Shown here: positions 51,480 to 58,483 of the stretch, piece after piece
How positions within the stretch are numbered: the first letter of the stretch is position 1
How the letters are laid out: each line of letters opens with the position of its first letter
Assembly: GCA_046732465.1 (NCBI GenBank)
Contig: JBKPND010000030.1
Span: 1 to 59,450 of the forward strand
Origin: DASUPK01 sp046732465
GTDB taxonomy: Bacteria > Actinomycetota > Thermoleophilia > Solirubrobacterales > 70-9
Length of the DNA stretch: 59,450 bases
Reading direction: 5' to 3'
Position numbers and translations under genes: made by a program
Notes under the pieces: generated by a model
Databases searched by the model: none
What the model was told of the DNA's origin: nothing
Seen by the model: only the letters and a program-made list of their open reading frames with translations

Positions 51480-51497
51480 ATGAGCATTTCGCCCCAT
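51480..51497 (+). promoter_or_regulatory. regulon site 3 (DosR-like palindrome), kinase/regulator side
   Basis: Plus strand ATGAG-CATTTCGC-CCCAT. It lies 69 bases before GTG 51567, whose ribosome site AAAGGAG implies a leader. Control of the unit 51567-kinase-regulator would make the system autoregulated. Confidence 0.7.
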
Positions 51498-51566
51498 TTG
51501 TCCCGGGCGCCTGAGGGCCGAGGCTGTGGCTAAGGCGAGTTCGAGTCTCGTCAGAAAGGAGTCACT

Positions 51567-52043
51567 GTGTCGGATGCTGCTGCAACACCACAACTACGGG
51601 CCGCCCGCGGACATCGCTGGCCGGGTCCCCTGCGCCAACTTTGGGTTCGTCTGAGGGCCACCAGCCTCGATCGAGCCCTGGCCGAGGGCGCCAAGCCCAG
51701 CGAGAGCGTCGAACTGAGCCTGCGGGCGGGCCAGCTCGTCGGCGAGCGCCAGCGGGAGCAGATCGCGACCTCAATCCGGGCATTGCTCGATTTAGCCGGT
51801 CAGGACCGACGAATCTTCCTCGGCCCGACCCGCCTGCCTATTGCGAGAGAGCGGATCGAGGCCAATCGCACCCGGTTGGAGGGCATCGCCGAGACCCTCC
51901 TCGGCCCCAGGCCGGTATCGCCGCGAGGTGTGGTGATGGCACGACGACTGATCACCGATTTCCGGGGGCCGATCTACACCGGTGGCCGCAACAGCCGACT
52001 CCCGGAGGCACTTAGCGCCATCCAATCGGCACTTGAGCGCTAA
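51567..52043 (+). CDS. hypothetical protein upstream of the two-component genes
   Basis: A 158-residue basic, helical protein from GTG 51567 (AAAGGAG six bases before). Readable blocks are 'AEGAKPSESVELSLRAGQLV', 'REQIATSIRALLDLAGQDRR', 'GIAETLLGPRPVSPRGVVMA', 'RRLITDFRGPIYTGGR'. There is no membrane segment and no recognised domain. I expect it to be an actinobacterial conserved hypothetical. It precedes the histidine kinase by 76 bases in the same direction. Confidence 0.65.
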   Translation: MSDAAATPQLRAARGHRWPGPLRQLWVRLRATSLDRALAEGAKPSESVELSLRAGQLVGERQREQIATSIRALLDLAGQDRRIFLGPTRLPIARERIEANRTRLEGIAETLLGPRPVSPRGVVMARRLITDFRGPIYTGGRNSRLPEALSAIQSALER

Positions 52044-52119
52044 CGCGCCTGGAAACACGGCCCACCGTCAATCGGCGCCTCTCCCTCGCCGGACAGCGGG
52101 CCGTGCTTTCGTTATCCCC

Positions 52120-53109
52120 GTGATCGAAAGGAATCCACGCCGAGCCCGTTTTTCCATGGTCGATCGAGCGCTCATCTCAAGCAGCGCACTGCTAGTCGTG
52201 ATCTTCGTCTTGCTGGTGCTGACACCAGTGACGGTAAGTGCGCCGATTCGCGTTGGGGAGCTTGCTGTCCTGAGCGTCGCGCTTATCGCGCTCCTGGTCC
52301 TCAACTTCATTCGCATCCGTCGGACTTTTGGCCCTCTGAGCAGCTTCTCAGCCCAGATGAAGAAGGTCGACTTGCGCCATCCCGAGCAGGCCAAGATCGA
52401 GGGCTTGAGCTCTAGCCCCGAGTTGAGCACATTTCTCGATGCCTTCAACGCGATGATTGATCGTCTTGCCGAGGAGCGCCGCGCCGGAGCGAGAGCTGCG
52501 CTGCTCGCGCAAGAACGGGAGCGAAGCCGAATCGCTCGCGCGCTTCACGACGAGGCCGGCCAAACGCTAACGGCGGTTGCGCTCGAGATAGAACGGTCCG
52601 CTAGCCGCGGGGGGGAGGTCACCCCTGAGCGGCTAGCTGCCCTGGCCAAAGAATTGAACTCCATTCTCGACGAGATCCGCCGCATTGCGCGCGAGCTTCG
52701 ACCTGAGGCTCTTGATGACCTTGGCCTCGTTAACGCTCTGATCGCCCTGAGTTCTCGGGCGGCTCGCCAAGGTGGTATTCCGATCGAGCGGCGCCTCGCC
52801 AGCGACCTTCCCCCGCTCTCGGAGGAGCTCGAGCTTGTCATCTACCGCGTCGCCCAAGAGTCGCTGACGAACGTCCTACGCCATTCCGAGGCCTCGCGCT
52901 GCATGCTTGAACTGGTCGGATCAAGCGACGGGATCATCCTTACGGTCAGCGACGACGGCAAGGGCATCGCGGGCCCGACCAGCAACGGGGCGATCGGGAT
53001 CGAGGGAATGCGGGAGCGAGCTCTGTTGGTCGACGGGAAGCTGATCATCCGCTCAGCACCTGGCGCCGGAACAACCGTACGCCTAGAAGCTCCACTGGAG
53101 AAGAGCTAA
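52120..53109 (+). CDS. NarL-type sensor histidine kinase
   Basis: A 329-residue membrane kinase from GTG 52120. Two helices (about 17-38 and 46-66) are joined by a loop of under ten residues, so there is no periplasmic sensor domain; sensing in the membrane or through a partner is inferred. A HAMP-like linker (67-120) leads to the HisKA_3 box 'RSRIARALHDEAGQTLTAVA' with phospho-His143, then a HATPase_c domain with 'YRVAQESLTNVLRHSEAS', 'VSDDGKGI' and 'GIEGMRERA'. It overlaps the response regulator start by one base (TAATG). No haem-binding GAF domain, unlike mycobacterial DosS/DosT. Confidence 0.92.
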   Translation: MIERNPRRARFSMVDRALISSSALLVVIFVLLVLTPVTVSAPIRVGELAVLSVALIALLVLNFIRIRRTFGPLSSFSAQMKKVDLRHPEQAKIEGLSSSPELSTFLDAFNAMIDRLAEERRAGARAALLAQERERSRIARALHDEAGQTLTAVALEIERSASRGGEVTPERLAALAKELNSILDEIRRIARELRPEALDDLGLVNALIALSSRAARQGGIPIERRLASDLPPLSEELELVIYRVAQESLTNVLRHSEASRCMLELVGSSDGIILTVSDDGKGIAGPTSNGAIGIEGMRERALLVDGKLIIRSAPGAGTTVRLEAPLEKS

Positions 53110-53768
53110 TGCCCGTTCCGTTGCGAGCAAAGATCCTGCTCGCCGACGATCACGAGATGGTCCGGAGCGGTCTGAAGCTCGTCCTCGACTCCGAGCCCGA
53201 CCTAAGTGTCGTCGCCGAGGCTGGCGATGGCGCCGAGGCCCTCGAGATCGCCCTGCGCGAGGAAATCGACCTCGCTGTCCTCGACGTCTCGATGCCTCGC
53301 CTGACTGGCCTTCAGGTTGCCGCTGAACTCCACGGGCAGCGGCCTGAGATGCGCACGCTGATGCTCTCGGTCCACGACTCCGAGCAGTACTTCTTTGAGG
53401 CCCTGAAGGCCGGCGCCTCGGGCTACGTTCTGAAGTCGGCGGCAAACCGTGATCTGATCGAAGCCTGCCGTGCCGCCCTTCGCGGCCAGCCCTTTATCTA
53501 TCCGACGGCAGCCTCGGCTCTCGTCCGCGATTACCTGGAACGAGCCAGCCGCGGCGAAGAGACGTCAACCGATCCCTTGACTCTGCGCGAGCTGGAGGTG
53601 ACAAAGCTGATTGCCGAGGGGCTGACCAGTGATGAGGTCGCTGCGACCCTGATGATCGCCAAGAACACCGTCAATCGCCACCGCGACAACATTCTCGAGA
53701 AGCTCGGGATGCGCAACCGGGTCGAGCTCACTCGTTATGCGATCAAGCGGGGGCTCGTCGAGCCCTAG
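53109..53768 (+). CDS. NarL/DosR-family response regulator
   Basis: A 219-residue regulator. The receiver domain (residues 6-125) has the acidic pair D13-D14, phospho-acceptor D59 ('LAVLDVSMPRLTG') and Lys near 109 ('GYVLKSAAN'). The LuxR-type HTH (about 155-215) reads 'LTLRELEVTKLIAEGLTSDEV' and 'IAKNTVNRHRDNILEKLGM'. It is coupled to the kinase gene. It is the obvious candidate to bind the eight 18-bp palindromes around it. DosR, DevR and OsdR belong to the same family. Confidence 0.93.
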   Translation: MPVPLRAKILLADDHEMVRSGLKLVLDSEPDLSVVAEAGDGAEALEIALREEIDLAVLDVSMPRLTGLQVAAELHGQRPEMRTLMLSVHDSEQYFFEALKAGASGYVLKSAANRDLIEACRAALRGQPFIYPTAASALVRDYLERASRGEETSTDPLTLRELEVTKLIAEGLTSDEVAATLMIAKNTVNRHRDNILEKLGMRNRVELTRYAIKRGLVEP

Positions 53769-53855
53769 AAAGCGGCCCTGCCCGTCGTCGGCGAACGTGG
53801 GATTCGGGTAACGCGGTTTGCCTGGGCGGCGGCTGCCACGAAATACTGTCCGTCG

Positions 53856-54275
53856 ATGGCAACTCGACTTCTGATTGCAGCAGGCGAGTCTGCTTCCGAC
53901 CTCGAGGAGCTTCCACTCGGAGTGCGAGAGCTGATCGACGCCGCCGAGGAGATATTGGTGGTCGCCCCCGAGTTGCCGACCAGGTTCGAATGGTTGGCGT
54001 CAGCAACCGACAAACGGCGCGAGCAGGCAGATTCCCGGCTTGAAGCCGTGCTCGGACATCTCAAGGAGTTGAAGAGCACGGCTCGCGGCCAGGTCGGCGC
54101 CGATGATCCGATGCTCGCTTTCGAGGACGCGATCCGCGAATTCAGGCCAGATCACATCCTTGTTGCCCTGCGTGCGCCAGACCAGGCGGGGTGGCAGGAA
54201 CGAGGCCTACTCGACCAGCTCTTGGAACGGTTTCAGCTGCCAGTCACGATCTTCATGCTGCGGCCGTCCAGCTGA
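53856..54275 (+). CDS. stress-type hypothetical protein (USP-like fold)
   Basis: A 139-residue protein from ATG 53856. Alternating strand and helix pattern ('RLLIAAGESASDLEELPLG', 'EEILVVAPELPTRFEWLAS', 'HILVALRAPDQAGWQERG', 'LLERFQLPVTIFML') suggests a Rossmann-like fold close to universal stress proteins, but the ATP-binding G-x2-G-x9-G-S is absent. It is 87 bases behind the regulator; a possible own promoter is TTTGCC with AATACT about 19 bases further. None of the 18-bp sites was seen here. Confidence 0.6.
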   Translation: MATRLLIAAGESASDLEELPLGVRELIDAAEEILVVAPELPTRFEWLASATDKRREQADSRLEAVLGHLKELKSTARGQVGADDPMLAFEDAIREFRPDHILVALRAPDQAGWQERGLLDQLLERFQLPVTIFMLRPSS

Positions 54276-54332
54276 GTCCGCTCTTTTGGGCGCGTCTGCG
54301 CCTCGATGCCGGCGCTAGTGCCTCTCCCCGCG

Positions 54333-54866
54333 CTAGCGGACGCTATTGATTCGCAGGTCGACCGACCGTCCGGAGGGAAGGTCGACACTGGCCTCCTCCC
54401 CGACCTTGCCGCCCAACACGGCTTGACCGATCGGTGAGTTTGCCGAGATGTCAGTCGGCGCCACCCACTCGTGAGTGCCTGTCAGGAGATGCTCGCTGGT
54501 GCTTCCGCTGGCCAGATCCTCGAGCTGGACGGTCGAGCCAACCGTCACCCGGCCGTCCGTCGCCCATTGTCCTTCAACGATCTCTGCCGCGGCAAGAACA
54601 GTCTCGAGCTGCCGGAGGCGGGAAACCACAACTGCTTCCTCCTCCTTGGCCTGCAGGTAGTCATCGTTCTTCTGCGCCTCACCGAAGCTCAGCGCCTCCC
54701 GGAGGCGCTGGGGAAACTCCACGCCAAGCTGTTGCCGGAGCCGGGCCAGTTCGTCGCGGAGGGCACGCTCGCCCTCGCGAGTGATCAGGGCAGGGGCCAC
54801 CGGCCCCGGCTGCCTCTCGGGCTGTCGGGATCCGTGGAGGATGCCTGCTCTCGCTGCCATTGACAT
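54333..54866 (-). CDS. GreA-family protein with altered catalytic tip
   Basis: A 177-residue Gre factor homologue (ATG 54866 or 54860). The N-terminal coiled coil contains 'ITREGERALRDELARLRQQL' and 'FGEAQKNDDYLQAKEEE'. The C-terminal FKBP-like domain ends 'ISANSPIGQAVLGGKVGEEA'. In E. coli GreA the coil tip is G-D-L-K-E-N, with D41 and E44 catalysing RNA cleavage; here it is G-E-A-Q-K-N, so E44 is replaced by Lys. An anti-cleavage or RNA polymerase-modulating role, as in Rv3788- or Gfh1-type proteins, is inferred. Regulon site 4 lies 34 bases upstream. Confidence 0.85.
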   Translation of the reverse strand: MSMAARAGILHGSRQPERQPGPVAPALITREGERALRDELARLRQQLGVEFPQRLREALSFGEAQKNDDYLQAKEEEAVVVSRLRQLETVLAAAEIVEGQWATDGRVTVGSTVQLEDLASGSTSEHLLTGTHEWVAPTDISANSPIGQAVLGGKVGEEASVDLPSGRSVDLRINSVR

Positions 54867-54873
54867 GGGCCGA

Positions 54874-55068
54874 TCATGCCCGCCTGAGGGTGGCTCGCCT
54901 ATGAGGGCTTGTCCCCATCTCGTGATCGGAGCCTTGCCGGAGCCGGGTCATTTCCTCGCGGACAGCACGCTGGCGCTCGCGGGTAATCACGGCACGGATA
55001 ACCGGCTCCGGCCGCCACGTGGGCTGAACGGGTCTGTAGAGAATTCCTGCTCTCGCTGCCATTGACAT
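54874..55068 (-). pseudogene. partial tandem duplicate of the GreA-like gene 5' end
   Basis: On the minus strand ATG 55068 opens 'MSMAARAGILYRPVQPTWRP', 'EPVIRAVITRERQRAVREEM' and 'TRLRQ', aligning with the first 45 or so codons of the adjacent GreA-like gene (MSMAARAGILHG..., ITREGERALRDEL-ARLRQ). After RLRQ homology stops and the frame runs on meaninglessly to 54874. The 34 bases upstream and regulon site 5 are duplicated too, at identical spacing. The copies have diverged at many positions, so the duplication is not recent. A short peptide or RNA could still be made. Confidence 0.7.
54901..54918 (-). promoter_or_regulatory. regulon site 4 (DosR-like palindrome)
   Basis: Minus strand ATGGG-GACAAGCC-CTCAT, ending 34 bases before ATG 54866 of the GreA-like gene. 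Confidence 0.7.
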
Positions 55069-55102
55069 GGGCCGATGATGCCTGCCCGAGGGTGGCCCGA
55101 CT

Positions 55103-55120
55103 ATGGGTTGTTTTCCCCAT
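55103..55120 (-). promoter_or_regulatory. regulon site 5 (DosR-like palindrome)
   Basis: Minus strand ATGGG-GAAAACAA-CCCAT, ending 34 bases before ATG 55068 of the truncated GreA duplicate. It faces site 6; the two centres are 32 bp apart. Confidence 0.75.
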
Positions 55121-55134
55121 CTCCTAGGTCCCGG

Positions 55135-55152
55135 ATGGGGTAAACGAACCAT
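55135..55152 (+). promoter_or_regulatory. regulon site 6 (DosR-like palindrome), cydAB unit
   Basis: Plus strand ATGGG-GTAAACGA-ACCAT, ending 34 bases before ATG 55187 of the DUF488 gene, first of the DUF488-cydA-cydB unit. Confidence 0.7.
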
Positions 55153-55186
55153 CGACCTCGGTGCGATGAGTGACGAGCATGGATGA

Positions 55187-55540
55187 ATGACGCCCAGCGT
55201 TCACGCCAAGCGGATCTACGAGGATCCGAGTCCGGAAGATGGCTATCGCGTTCTGATCGACCACATCTGGCCTCGTGGTATCTCCCGCGAGCGAGCTCGC
55301 CTCGATGCCTGGGCCAAGGAGCTGGCGCCGAGCGCTGAGCTGCGCAAATGGTTTGACCATTCACCCTCGCGCTTCCAAGGGTTCCGAACCCGATACCGGC
55401 GTGAGCTCGCCTCCCACGTCGACATCCTCGATGAGCTTCGGCGGCGCGCGGCCAGCGGGACGGTGACGATTCTCTACGCGGCCCGCGACCAAGAGCACAA
55501 CAACGCCGTGGTGTTGGTCGAACTTCTCGGCAGCAGCTAG
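55187..55540 (+). CDS. DUF488 family protein
   Basis: A 117-residue DUF488 protein. 'RIYEDPSPEDGYRVLIDHIWPRGISRERARLDAWAKELAPS' and 'LRKWFDHSPSRFQGFRTRYRREL' are the family's signature blocks, with the W-P-R-G motif. The biochemical role is unknown; genes of this family often sit beside stress or redox genes. The ATG has no ribosome site and follows regulon site 6 by 34 bases, fitting a leaderless mRNA. cydA begins 15 bases after its stop. Confidence 0.88.
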   Translation: MTPSVHAKRIYEDPSPEDGYRVLIDHIWPRGISRERARLDAWAKELAPSAELRKWFDHSPSRFQGFRTRYRRELASHVDILDELRRRAASGTVTILYAARDQEHNNAVVLVELLGSS

Positions 55541-55554
55541 CGGGCGGCTCGGCG

Positions 55555-56925
55555 ATGTTCGAGTCCGTCCCCCTGATCGCCGCCGGCCTGCCGCCGGTCC
55601 AGCAGGACTACCTCCTCGAAGCGCGCCAGATGCAGGCGCTCTCCTTTGCGATCCATATCCCAATCGTTTGCTTCGGCATCGCCTTCCCGACGCTGGTGCT
55701 GCTGGTCGAGTGGATGTACTTGCGCACCGGCGATCCCCTCTACCGCCAGCTCGCCAAGCGCTGGTCGAAGGTCATGCTCGCCTTGTTCGCTGTCGGCGTC
55801 GTCACCGGCACGATCCTCAGCTTTGAGATGGGCCTTCTCTGGCCCGGTTTCATGGCCTCCTTCGGAGACGTGTTCGGCTTGGGCTTCGCCCTCGAGGGCA
55901 TCTCCTTCTTCGTCGAGGCGATCTTCATCGCCATCTACGTCTACGGCTGGGATCGGATTTCGCCTCGCCTGCACCTCCTGAGCGGGATCCCGATAGCGAT
56001 CGCCGGCATCACGGGCTCCTTGACGGTCATTTCCGTCAACGCCTGGATGCAGCACCCGACCGGATTTCGCCTCGAGGGCGGCAAAGCCGTCGATGTCGAC
56101 CCGATCGGCGCCCTCTTTGGGAACTCATATCTCTGGCCCGAGCTGATCCACATGTACCTGGCTGCCTACCTGGTCGTTGGCTTCTTGATCGCCGGCGCCT
56201 ACGCCTGGTCATGGCTGCGCGGACACCGAACCCGCTACGTCAGGACGGGACTCACTGTGGCCCTGACCGCGGCGGCACTGGCGGCACCGACCCAGATCGT
56301 CGTTGGCGATTGGATCGCCCGCCAGGTGGCCAAGGATCAGCCGACCAAGCTGGCCGCTTTCGAAGGGCTGGGCGAAACCGAGCGGGGTGCCGCAATTCAC
56401 CTTGGCGGCTGGTACGACGAGAAGACCGGCAAGGTCAAATACGGGATCCCTCTTCCCTGGATGCTCTCGCTGCTCGCCGAGCACGATCCGAACGCCCGCA
56501 TCCAGGGTCTCAACGAGGTGCCCGAAGAGGATCAGCCCCCAGTCAATCTGGTCCGAATCACCTTCCAGACCATGGTCGCGATCGGTACGTTCCTGGCCCT
56601 CCTCGGGGGTATTCACCTTTACCGCCTCACCCGTCGACGCGGCTACCCGACGTCACCATGGTTCTTCCGCGCCGTGATCGCCGCCGGACCCCTGGCCGTT
56701 ATCGCCCTGATCGCCGGCTGGGTGACGACCGAGGTCGGCCGCCAGCCCTGGGTGGTCTACGGAGTAATGCGCACTGAGGAGGCTGTGACCGGGGCCAGTG
56801 GCATCCCGGTGGGCTACGCAGCGCTCGTCGCCGTCTATTCCGGTCTGATCGCGGTCACCGCCTGGATGCTTCGCCGACTCGCGCGGCCGCCTCTTGAAGA
56901 GGAGGTAGCTGATGAGCCTCGCTGA
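55555..56925 (+). CDS. cydA: cytochrome bd ubiquinol oxidase subunit I
   Basis: A 456-residue quinol oxidase subunit. Haem ligands are H34 ('SFAIHIPIV'), a later His in 'ELIHMYLAAY' and the Met in 'TFQTMVAIGTF'. The acidic pair E114 and E121 ('ALEGISFFVEA') has the 7-residue spacing of the Geobacillus-type enzyme. The Q-loop is short. 'GRQPWVVYGVMRTEEAV' is conserved. It reduces oxygen to water with high affinity and no proton pumping, typical of low-oxygen or NO/H2S stress. It follows DUF488 and overlaps cydB by 14 bases. Confidence 0.96.
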   Translation: MFESVPLIAAGLPPVQQDYLLEARQMQALSFAIHIPIVCFGIAFPTLVLLVEWMYLRTGDPLYRQLAKRWSKVMLALFAVGVVTGTILSFEMGLLWPGFMASFGDVFGLGFALEGISFFVEAIFIAIYVYGWDRISPRLHLLSGIPIAIAGITGSLTVISVNAWMQHPTGFRLEGGKAVDVDPIGALFGNSYLWPELIHMYLAAYLVVGFLIAGAYAWSWLRGHRTRYVRTGLTVALTAAALAAPTQIVVGDWIARQVAKDQPTKLAAFEGLGETERGAAIHLGGWYDEKTGKVKYGIPLPWMLSLLAEHDPNARIQGLNEVPEEDQPPVNLVRITFQTMVAIGTFLALLGGIHLYRLTRRRGYPTSPWFFRAVIAAGPLAVIALIAGWVTTEVGRQPWVVYGVMRTEEAVTGASGIPVGYAALVAVYSGLIAVTAWMLRRLARPPLEEEVADEPR

Positions 56926-58180
56926 GGTCCCACTCCTTCTTTGCCTCGTTGGCCTTGCCGCCTATGCCGTCCTCGGCGGTGCCGATTTCGGGGCCGGCTT
57001 TTGGTTCCTGCTCGGCGGACGCGGTGATAGCGGTGAGCGGACCCGCGAGCACACCTTCAACGCGATGGGACCAGTTTGGGAGGCGAACCATGTCTGGCTG
57101 ATCTTCGTCCTGGTCGTCTGCTGGACCGCCTATCCGGTGGCCTTTGCCTCGATCGCCTCAACGTTGGCCGTGCCACTCTTCATCGCCACGATTGGAGTGA
57201 TCCTGCGCGGGACGGCCTACGCCCTGCGCAGCGGTAATCCGACGCGGCGACAGGACCGCGTCATCGGGCTGGTCTTCTCCGTGTCGTCGCTGCTCACCCC
57301 CTTCGCCCTCGGTGCGGCGATTGGTGGCATCGCCTCGGGTCGAGTCCCGGTTGGAAACGCCGAAGGCGACCTCATGACGAGCTGGCTCAACCCGACCTCA
57401 GTGTTAATTGGCGCGCTAGCCGTCGCCAGCGCCGCCTACCTGGCCGCAGTCTTCCTGGCCGCGGACGCCCGACGACAGGAGAACGGGTCGATGACGATCG
57501 CCTTCCGCCGGCGAGCGCTTGCCAGCGGCCTTGTCGCCGGTGCGATCGCCCTCGGCGGGCTCCTCGTTCTGCGCCACGACGCAAGCCACCTCTTCAATGG
57601 CCTCACCGAAGGTGACGGGCTGGTCGCCCTGCTCAGCTCGGTGGCTGCCGGCGTAGCAACCCTCGCTCTCGTGGCAGGTTCCCGGTTCGAGCTTGGCCGC
57701 TACACGGCGGCGATCGCCGTTGCCAGCATCATCGCCGGCTGGGGCCTCGCCCAGAGCCCGACCTTTCTCCCCGGGTTGACGGTCGAGGAAGCCGCCGCCG
57801 GGGATTCCACCCTCATTCCCTTGCTCGTTGGCATGGGGGTCGGCGCCTTCATCCTCCTCCCCTCCCTCTTCGTGCTCTTCAGGCTTGTCCTGGCCGGGCG
57901 CTTTGACCCGCGCGCAGTGCGCGGTCCCTCGGGGTCTGGTGCGATCTCGCGCTCTGACCAGCCCAAGCCCGGGCCTTTGCGAGTAGCCCTGATCCTCGCT
58001 TGTGGCGCCGCGCTGGTGCTCGTCTTCGCGGTCTCGCCGTGGCTACAAGTAGGAGCGGCATTAGCGCTGCTGGGGGCGATCGCCATCGCGCTGCCGAGAC
58101 TGCTGATCCATGCCGGTGAGGCGAGCGGCAAAGCCTCCTCTGCGCCGCGCGGACCTCACAGCGGAGAACAGAAGCTGTAG
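56912..58180 (+). CDS. cydB: cytochrome bd ubiquinol oxidase subunit II
   Basis: A 422-residue polytopic membrane subunit, starting at ATG 56912 with GGAGG seven bases before, inside the cydA end. 'AAYAVLGGADFGAGFWFLL' and 'GPVWEANHVWLIFVLVVCWTAYP' are the characteristic N-terminal blocks. The rest has eight or so helices. No small CydX-type subunit or cydDC assembly genes are visible nearby. Confidence 0.95.
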   Translation: MSLAEVPLLLCLVGLAAYAVLGGADFGAGFWFLLGGRGDSGERTREHTFNAMGPVWEANHVWLIFVLVVCWTAYPVAFASIASTLAVPLFIATIGVILRGTAYALRSGNPTRRQDRVIGLVFSVSSLLTPFALGAAIGGIASGRVPVGNAEGDLMTSWLNPTSVLIGALAVASAAYLAAVFLAADARRQENGSMTIAFRRRALASGLVAGAIALGGLLVLRHDASHLFNGLTEGDGLVALLSSVAAGVATLALVAGSRFELGRYTAAIAVASIIAGWGLAQSPTFLPGLTVEEAAAGDSTLIPLLVGMGVGAFILLPSLFVLFRLVLAGRFDPRAVRGPSGSGAISRSDQPKPGPLRVALILACGAALVLVFAVSPWLQVGAALALLGAIAIALPRLLIHAGEASGKASSAPRGPHSGEQKL

Positions 58181-58255
58181 CCAGTCATCGTTCGGCCGAG
58201 GGCGATGCTCCCCGACCGAAGCTCCGACCACGTCGGGTCGCGCCACGAAAGAGCC

Positions 58256-58293
58256 GACGGCCCGCGCCCCTGGGAGGTAGGACGCGGGCCGTC
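58256..58293 (+). terminator. GC-rich hairpin after cydAB
   Basis: GACGGCCCGCG and CGCGGGCCGTC form a perfect 11-bp stem around a 16-base loop, 75 bases after the cydB stop. There is no U-tract, as is common for actinobacterial terminators. An RNA element of another kind is possible. Confidence 0.5.
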
Positions 58294-58307
58294 TGCTAAG
58301 ACGCGGA

Positions 58308-58325
58308 TTGGGAGGGGGAACCCAT
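58308..58325. promoter_or_regulatory. regulon site 7 (DosR-like palindrome)
   Basis: Plus strand TTGGG-AGGGGGAA-CCCAT. It is 158 bases upstream of the ferredoxin ATG, with no annotated start at 34-35 bases on either side. It could be a second, distal site or drive an unannotated RNA. Confidence 0.55.
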
Positions 58326-58431
58326 CTAGCCGCGCCTTGGTCTTGGTCATGCCCGCACGAACTAGTGGGCGCCGTTCGCAGTGGGGCTATCGACCATGGG
58401 CCGAGGATCACCGACGGTGGGGGCCCGCTCA

Positions 58432-58449
58432 ATGGGCCTTTTTCCCCAT
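58432..58449 (+). promoter_or_regulatory. regulon site 8 (DosR-like palindrome), ferredoxin
   Basis: Plus strand ATGGG-CCTTTTTC-CCCAT, ending 34 bases before the ferredoxin ATG 58484. TTAAGT at 58472-58477 lies 7-12 bases before the ATG, a possible -10 of a leaderless transcript. The GGGCC...TTTTT inside resembles a terminator, but the fit to the other sites is better. Confidence 0.75.
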
Positions 58450-58483
58450 CCAACTGCCCGCGGCGAAACGCTTAAGTGGTGCC

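Larger units (their letters stand above)
58181..58483 (+). other. 300-base intergenic region between cydB and the ferredoxin
   Basis: No protein gene is visible. It holds a hairpin at 58256-58293 (GACGGCCCGCG with an 11-bp perfect partner and 16-base loop), probably ending cydAB. It also holds regulon sites 7 and 8 and a weaker look-alike at 58381-58397 (GTGGG-N7-ACCAT). The 107 bases between sites 7 and 8 would be transcribed if site 7 drives a promoter, so a small RNA or long leader is possible. Confidence 0.5.

Noticed and set aside
53790..53830. A ninth regulon site before the stress-type gene at 53856
   Set aside because: GTGGG and CGGGT strings are present but no ATGGG-N8-CCCAT fit with tolerable mismatches; the gene may be read through from the regulator.
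58290..58340. c-di-AMP (ydaO-type) riboswitch suggested by GCTAAG and GGGGGAACCCA
   Set aside because: The second conserved block (GGGGTGAATC-like) and the pseudoknot partner are absent; the sequence is better explained by regulon site 7.
58381..58397. GTGGG-GCTATCG-ACCAT as a full regulon site
   Set aside because: The spacer is 7 instead of 8 and the first half has a mismatch; kept only as a weak look-alike.
58422..58443. GGGCCC...GGGCC followed by TTTTT as a Rho-independent terminator
   Set aside because: It coincides with regulon site 8, which matches seven other sites in length and spacing and lies 34 bases before fdxA; the 5-bp stem is weak.
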